Source: Leptothrix sp. (in: b-proteobacteria) (GTDB lineage Bacteria > Pseudomonadota > Gammaproteobacteria > Burkholderiales > Burkholderiaceae_C). Taken from it: DNA of 64,000 nt. The notes under the pieces are model-generated. The model did no database searches. It was not told the DNA's origin and worked only from the letters and a program-made list of their open reading frames with translations. The stretch is taken from NCBI GenBank assembly GCA_013822685.1, contig PNKV01000010.1:62001-126000 (forward strand), in the 5' to 3' direction. The position numbers were made by a program, and so were the translations under genes. This document shows, piece after piece, positions 60,749-64,000 of this stretch (position 1 is its first letter; each line of letters opens with the position of its first letter).

Positions 60749-61333
60749 TTACAAGGAAATTCCGCGTCCACGCAAGGCCTTGGACAGCGCCTGAACCGCC
60801 CGCGAGCAGTGCGTTTTCACGCTGCCCTCGGAGCAACCCATGGCGGCCGCCGTTTCGGCGACGTCCATCTCCTCCCAGTAACGCAGCAGGAAGGCTTCCC
60901 GTTGACGCGCTGGCAAGTTTCCGACTTCGGCCTCGATGATCTTGAGCGTCTCGCCCCGGCTGGCGGTGTCCTCAGCACCTTCCGTGCCCGGATCGTCGAT
61001 CCGCAGGGAGTCCAGCAGGTTGAAGTCGCCGTCGCCATCATCGGCGGATGACTCGAAGTCTCCCAGGTTCTGGAACACCGCGTTGCGCACTTTTTGACGA
61101 CGAAACCAGTCCAGCGTGGCGTTGGACAAAATCCTGGCGAACAGCATGGGCCATTCGTTCGGCGGCCGGTCGGCGTAGCTCTGGGTCAGCCGGATCATGG
61201 CGTCTTGAACGATGTCCAGAGCCGAATCCTCATCGCGCACGGCAAAAGCGGTGCGTTTGAACGCGCGGCGCTCAACACTTATCAGGAAGCTGTTGAGTTC
61301 ATCGGCGGTGGAGGGACTGGGCAGGGGGGTCAA
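60749..61333 (-). CDS. ECF-type sigma-70 family RNA polymerase sigma factor
   Basis: A 194-residue sigma factor. Region 2 reads EDSALDIVQDAMIRLTQSYADRPPNEWPMLFARILSNATLDWFRRQK. Region 4 is IEAEVGNLPARQREAFLLRYWEEMDVAETAAAMGCSEGSVKTHCSRAVQALSKAL, with the helix-turn-helix around DVAETAAAMGCSEGSVKTH. An acidic linker (DFESSADDGDGDF) joins them. It is the first gene of the run with DUF3619, DUF3106, RDD and LOG genes. The promoters it recognises cannot be seen from the window. Confidence 0.93.
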   Translation of the reverse strand: MTPLPSPSTADELNSFLISVERRAFKRTAFAVRDEDSALDIVQDAMIRLTQSYADRPPNEWPMLFARILSNATLDWFRRQKVRNAVFQNLGDFESSADDGDGDFNLLDSLRIDDPGTEGAEDTASRGETLKIIEAEVGNLPARQREAFLLRYWEEMDVAETAAAMGCSEGSVKTHCSRAVQALSKALRGRGISL

Positions 61334-61593
61334 GACGCGAAGACTTGGGCGCCATATCGGCGAGCGCGGATTATGGCACTGGCGTGCAGACTTTTCGGTG
61401 CGATAATGTTTGTCTTTGCGTCATCCCGATCTGGCCTGAATCGTCACCCCAACTGGTTTCGGTGGCAGGCCGCGCAGGCTCCAAATCCGCCTCACAAGGG
61501 CGAGCACGCTGGTGATCCGTCACCGCAGATGCTGTTTGAGGAGGGGCACCGATCGTTTTTCGTTAGAGAAAATCCGAAAGGTCTTTTTACATC
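61334..61593 (+). promoter_or_regulatory. Upstream region of ilvB with candidate extended -10
   Basis: This 260-bp gap separates the divergent sigma factor gene and ilvB. A possible extended -10 element TGCGATAAT lies at 61399-61407, without a good -35. About 185 bp of leader would follow. I looked for an Ile/Leu/Val-rich leader peptide or an attenuator hairpin and saw neither. AAAGG at about 61577-61581 may be the ilvB ribosome binding site, although its spacing is long. Confidence 0.35.
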
Positions 61594-63333
61594 ATGGACA
61601 TGTCTACTCCCACCACGCCCGAAGTCCTCAATGGCTCCGACATCCTGGTCCGCTGCCTGCAGGCCGAAGGTGTCAAGTACATGTGGGGCTACCCCGGCGG
61701 CGCCGTTCTGTACATCTACGACGCCCTCTACAAACAAGACACCATCCAGCACGTTCTGGTGCGCCACGAACAGGCCGCCGTCCACGCTGCTGACGGCTAT
61801 GCGCGCGCCACCGGCGACGTCGGCGTGGCCCTGGTTACCTCCGGTCCCGGCGTGACCAATGCCATCACCGGCATTGCCACGGCCTACATGGACTCGATAC
61901 CCATGGTGATCATCACCGGCCAGGTGCCCACGCCCGCGATTGGCCTGGACGCCTTCCAGGAATGCGACACCGTCGGCATCACGCGCCCGATCGTCAAGCA
62001 CAACTTCCTGGTCAAGGATGTGGCTGACCTGGCCATCACCTTGAAGAAGGCCTTCCACATCGCCCGCACCGGCCGCCCCGGCCCTGTGGTGGTCGATGTC
62101 CCGAAAGACGTCTCCCTCAACAAGACCGCGTTCAGCTACCCTGAAACGGTCGAGATGCGCTCGTACAACCCGGTGCGCAAGGGCCATGGCGGGCAAATCC
62201 GCAAGGCCGTGCAGCTGATTTTGGGGGCCAAGCGCCCTTACATCTACACCGGCGGTGGCGTGATTTTGGCGAACGCGGCCAATGAGCTGCGTGAGCTGGT
62301 CAACCTGCTGGGCTATCCCACCACCAGCACCCTGATGGGCTTGGGCGCCATCCCCGCGTCCGACAAGACCTTCCTGGGCATGCTGGGTATGCACGGCACC
62401 TACGAAGCCAACATGACCATGCAAAGCGCCGACGTGGTGCTGGCCGTGGGCGCGCGCTTCGACGACCGCGTGATTGGCAACCCCAAGCACTTCGCCCAGG
62501 TCGAGCGCAAGATCATCCACATCGACATCGATCCTTCCTCGATCTCCAAACGCGTCAAGGTTGACATCCCCATCGTGGGCGATGTGAAAGACGTGCTGAT
62601 CGAGCTGATCGCCCAGATCAAGGAATCCACCCAACGCGCCGACCCGAACGCCCTGGCCACCTGGTGGAACCAGGTCAACGAATGGAAGAAGCGCGAGTGC
62701 CTGAAGTACAAGACGTCGGACGAGGTCATCAAGCCCCAGTTCGTGGTCGAGACCCTGGCGCGCCTGACCCGTGGCACGGACACCTATGTCACGTCCGACG
62801 TGGGCCAGCACCAGATGTTCGCCGCGCAGTTCTACCCGTTTGACGAGCCCCGCCGCTGGATCAACTCCGGTGGCCTGGGCACGATGGGCGTGGGTCTGCC
62901 GTACGCCATGGGCATCAAGCTGGCCAAGCCCGATGCCGACGTCTTCTGCGTGACCGGCGAAGGCTCGATTCAGATGTGCATCCAGGAGCTGTCGACCTGC
63001 CTGCAGTACCAGACCCCGGTCAAGGTGCTGTCGCTGAACAACCGCTACCTGGGCATGGTGCGCCAATGGCAGCAGCTGGACTACGGCAGCCGCTACTCGC
63101 ACAGCTACATGGACGCGCTGCCCGACTTCGTGAAGCTGGCCGAGGCCTATGGCCACGTCGGCATGCTGATCGAGCGCCCGGGTGACGTGGAAGGCGCGCT
63201 GCGCGAAGCCATCAAGCTGAAGGACCGCACCGTGTTCCTGGACATCCGGACCGACCCGACGGAAAACGTCTGGCCGATGGTGAAGGCTGGTCAGGGCATT
63301 TCTGAAATGTTGCTGGGGTCTGAAGACCTGTAA
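61594..63333 (+). CDS. ilvB: Acetolactate synthase catalytic subunit, biosynthetic
   Basis: A 579-residue thiamine diphosphate enzyme forming acetolactate or acetohydroxybutyrate for Val, Leu and Ile. The TPP/glutamate region is [40 protein letters not shown], and the second subunit motif is [29 protein letters not shown]. In the TPP-binding loop the motif reads [13 protein letters not shown] with [15 protein letters not shown]. An IlvH/IlvN-type regulatory subunit gene follows after 166 bp, so this is the ilvI-like (class III/Burkholderiales) enzyme. The start could also be the second Met, two codons on. Confidence 0.97.
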   Translation: MDMSTPTTPEVLNGSDILVRCLQAEGVKYMWGYPGGAVLYIYDALYKQDTIQHVLVRHEQAAVHAADGYARATGDVGVALVTSGPGVTNAITGIATAYMDSIPMVIITGQVPTPAIGLDAFQECDTVGITRPIVKHNFLVKDVADLAITLKKAFHIARTGRPGPVVVDVPKDVSLNKTAFSYPETVEMRSYNPVRKGHGGQIRKAVQLILGAKRPYIYTGGGVILANAANELRELVNLLGYPTTSTLMGLGAIPASDKTFLGMLGMHGTYEANMTMQSADVVLAVGARFDDRVIGNPKHFAQVERKIIHIDIDPSSISKRVKVDIPIVGDVKDVLIELIAQIKESTQRADPNALATWWNQVNEWKKRECLKYKTSDEVIKPQFVVETLARLTRGTDTYVTSDVGQHQMFAAQFYPFDEPRRWINSGGLGTMGVGLPYAMGIKLAKPDADVFCVTGEGSIQMCIQELSTCLQYQTPVKVLSLNNRYLGMVRQWQQLDYGSRYSHSYMDALPDFVKLAEAYGHVGMLIERPGDVEGALREAIKLKDRTVFLDIRTDPTENVWPMVKAGQGISEMLLGSEDL

Positions 63334-63499
63334 GGCTGATTTTGTTCCGGCCTTCGCGAGGGGGCCGCAGCCAGGTGCTTGCCGGTGCCTGCGCGGGCGG
63401 TTTCTCCTGGCTTGGTCGGGTTTTGACATCACTCATTGATCGAACGACGTGGCCACGGCCATCGGGTTACCGCCCGCTGGCTCAAGAGCGCGAAGAACG

Positions 63500-64000
63500 A
63501 TGGACAACATGAAACACATCATTGCATTGCTGCTTGAAAACGAACCCGGCGCGCTGTCGCGTGTGGTCGGCTTGTTTTCCGCCCGGGGCTACAACATCGA
63601 GAGCCTGACCGTGGCCACCACCGAGGATGCCTCCTTGTCGCGCATGACCATCGTCACCAGCGGCTCGGACGACGTGATCGAACAGATCACCAAGCACCTC
63701 AACCGTTTGATCGAAGTCGTCAAGGTCGTCGACCTGTCCGAAGGCCCCTACACCGAGCGTGAGCTGATGCTCATCAAGGTGCGCGCCGTGGGCAAGGAAC
63801 GCGACGAGATGAAGCGCATGGCGGACATCTTCCGCGGCCGCATCGTCGACGTGACCGACAAGACCTACACCATTGAATTGACTGGCGTCGCCGCCAAGCT
63901 TGATGCCTTCATCGAAGCCATCGACCGCGCCGCCATCCTAGAAACCGTGCGCACCGGGACCAGCGGGATCGGGCGTGGCGAGCGCATCTTGCGCGTCTGA
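63500..64000 (+). CDS. ilvH: Acetolactate synthase small (regulatory) subunit
   Basis: A 166-residue regulatory subunit with an N-terminal ACT domain (MKHIIALLLENEPGALSRVVGLFSARGYNIESLTVATTEDASLSRMTIV) for valine feedback. The C-terminal ALS_ss domain contains LIKVRAVGKERDEMKRMADIFRGRIVDV, and the end is SGIGRGERILRV. ATG 63500 (MDNMKH) or 63509 (MKH) are candidate starts, with AAGAACG upstream. The stop codon is the last three bases of the window. It forms a functional pair with the ilvB gene upstream. Confidence 0.95.
   Translation: MDNMKHIIALLLENEPGALSRVVGLFSARGYNIESLTVATTEDASLSRMTIVTSGSDDVIEQITKHLNRLIEVVKVVDLSEGPYTERELMLIKVRAVGKERDEMKRMADIFRGRIVDVTDKTYTIELTGVAAKLDAFIEAIDRAAILETVRTGTSGIGRGERILRV

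Noticed and set aside
61405..61593. Leader peptide or attenuator for ilvB
   Set aside because: The open frame from ATG 61405 lacks clustered Ile/Val/Leu codons and runs into ilvB. No terminator/antiterminator hairpin pair was found.
61492..63432. 646-codon minus-strand frame opposite ilvB
   Set aside because: Shadow of acetolactate synthase. The translation is His/Val/Asp-rich without domains.

Overview
This window is a stretch of high-GC betaproteobacterial chromosome. The gene content points to Burkholderiales, most likely the Comamonadaceae / Aquabacterium-Leptothrix-Rubrivivax neighbourhood. The indicators are a PHB cluster (phaC-phaA-phaB), an XrtA (exosortase A)-type exopolysaccharide locus, a sigma factor-DUF3619-DUF3106-RDD string, a divergent ubiC/pgeF pair, and an acetolactate synthase of the Burkholderiales type. 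The genus assignment is inference. No rRNA, tRNA, CRISPR array, insertion sequence or prophage gene was recognised.

Region 1 (1-21.5 kb) is an envelope polysaccharide locus. On the minus strand lie the XrtA-associated ATPase, here continuous with a UDP-GlcNAc 2-epimerase-like domain and cut by the left edge, an outer-membrane beta-barrel, a tyrosine autokinase, a chain-length determinant, an export lipoprotein and a Wzx-type flippase. These form the polymerisation/export machine. Facing the other way are an acyltransferase, an O-antigen ligase/polymerase-like protein, a deacetylase-like protein, glycosyltransferases, a hexapeptide acetyltransferase, an oxidoreductase and an epimerase, which would build and decorate the repeat unit. 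A beta-helix lipoprotein with a perfect hexanucleotide repeat sits among them. Exosortase itself and PEP-CTERM substrates are not in the window.

Region 2 (21.5-30.8 kb) encodes a Lap-type, c-di-GMP-controlled type I secretion system: a TolC-like outer-membrane protein with an extra C-terminal domain, a LapG-type periplasmic protease, a LapD-type receptor with degenerate GGDEF and EAL motifs, an HlyD-like adaptor (LapC) and an ABC transporter (LapB). The giant adhesin that such systems handle is absent here. Together with region 1 this reads as a biofilm island.

Region 3 (30.8-40.9 kb) is housekeeping and storage: a NUDIX hydrolase, ubiC and pgeF back to back, the PHB operon with a clear terminator, lexA with two SOS boxes shared with an asparaginase gene, and a small cluster of a cupredoxin-like protein, a membrane-anchored truncated haemoglobin and a DUF3034 protein.

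Region 4 (40.9-64 kb) holds a MacA-MacB-outer membrane efflux operon preceded by a dyad, a glycosyltransferase, a cation diffusion facilitator coupled to an ATP-grasp-like gene and a GST, aminopeptidase P, a type II NADH dehydrogenase, a diguanylate cyclase divergent from a Ser/Thr kinase with a Cys-rich exported tail, a DnaQ-like exonuclease, a FemAB/GNAT-like protein, a PII protein, a LOG-family phosphoribohydrolase, the sigma factor-DUF3619-DUF3106-RDD operon, and ilvB-ilvH ending exactly at the right edge.
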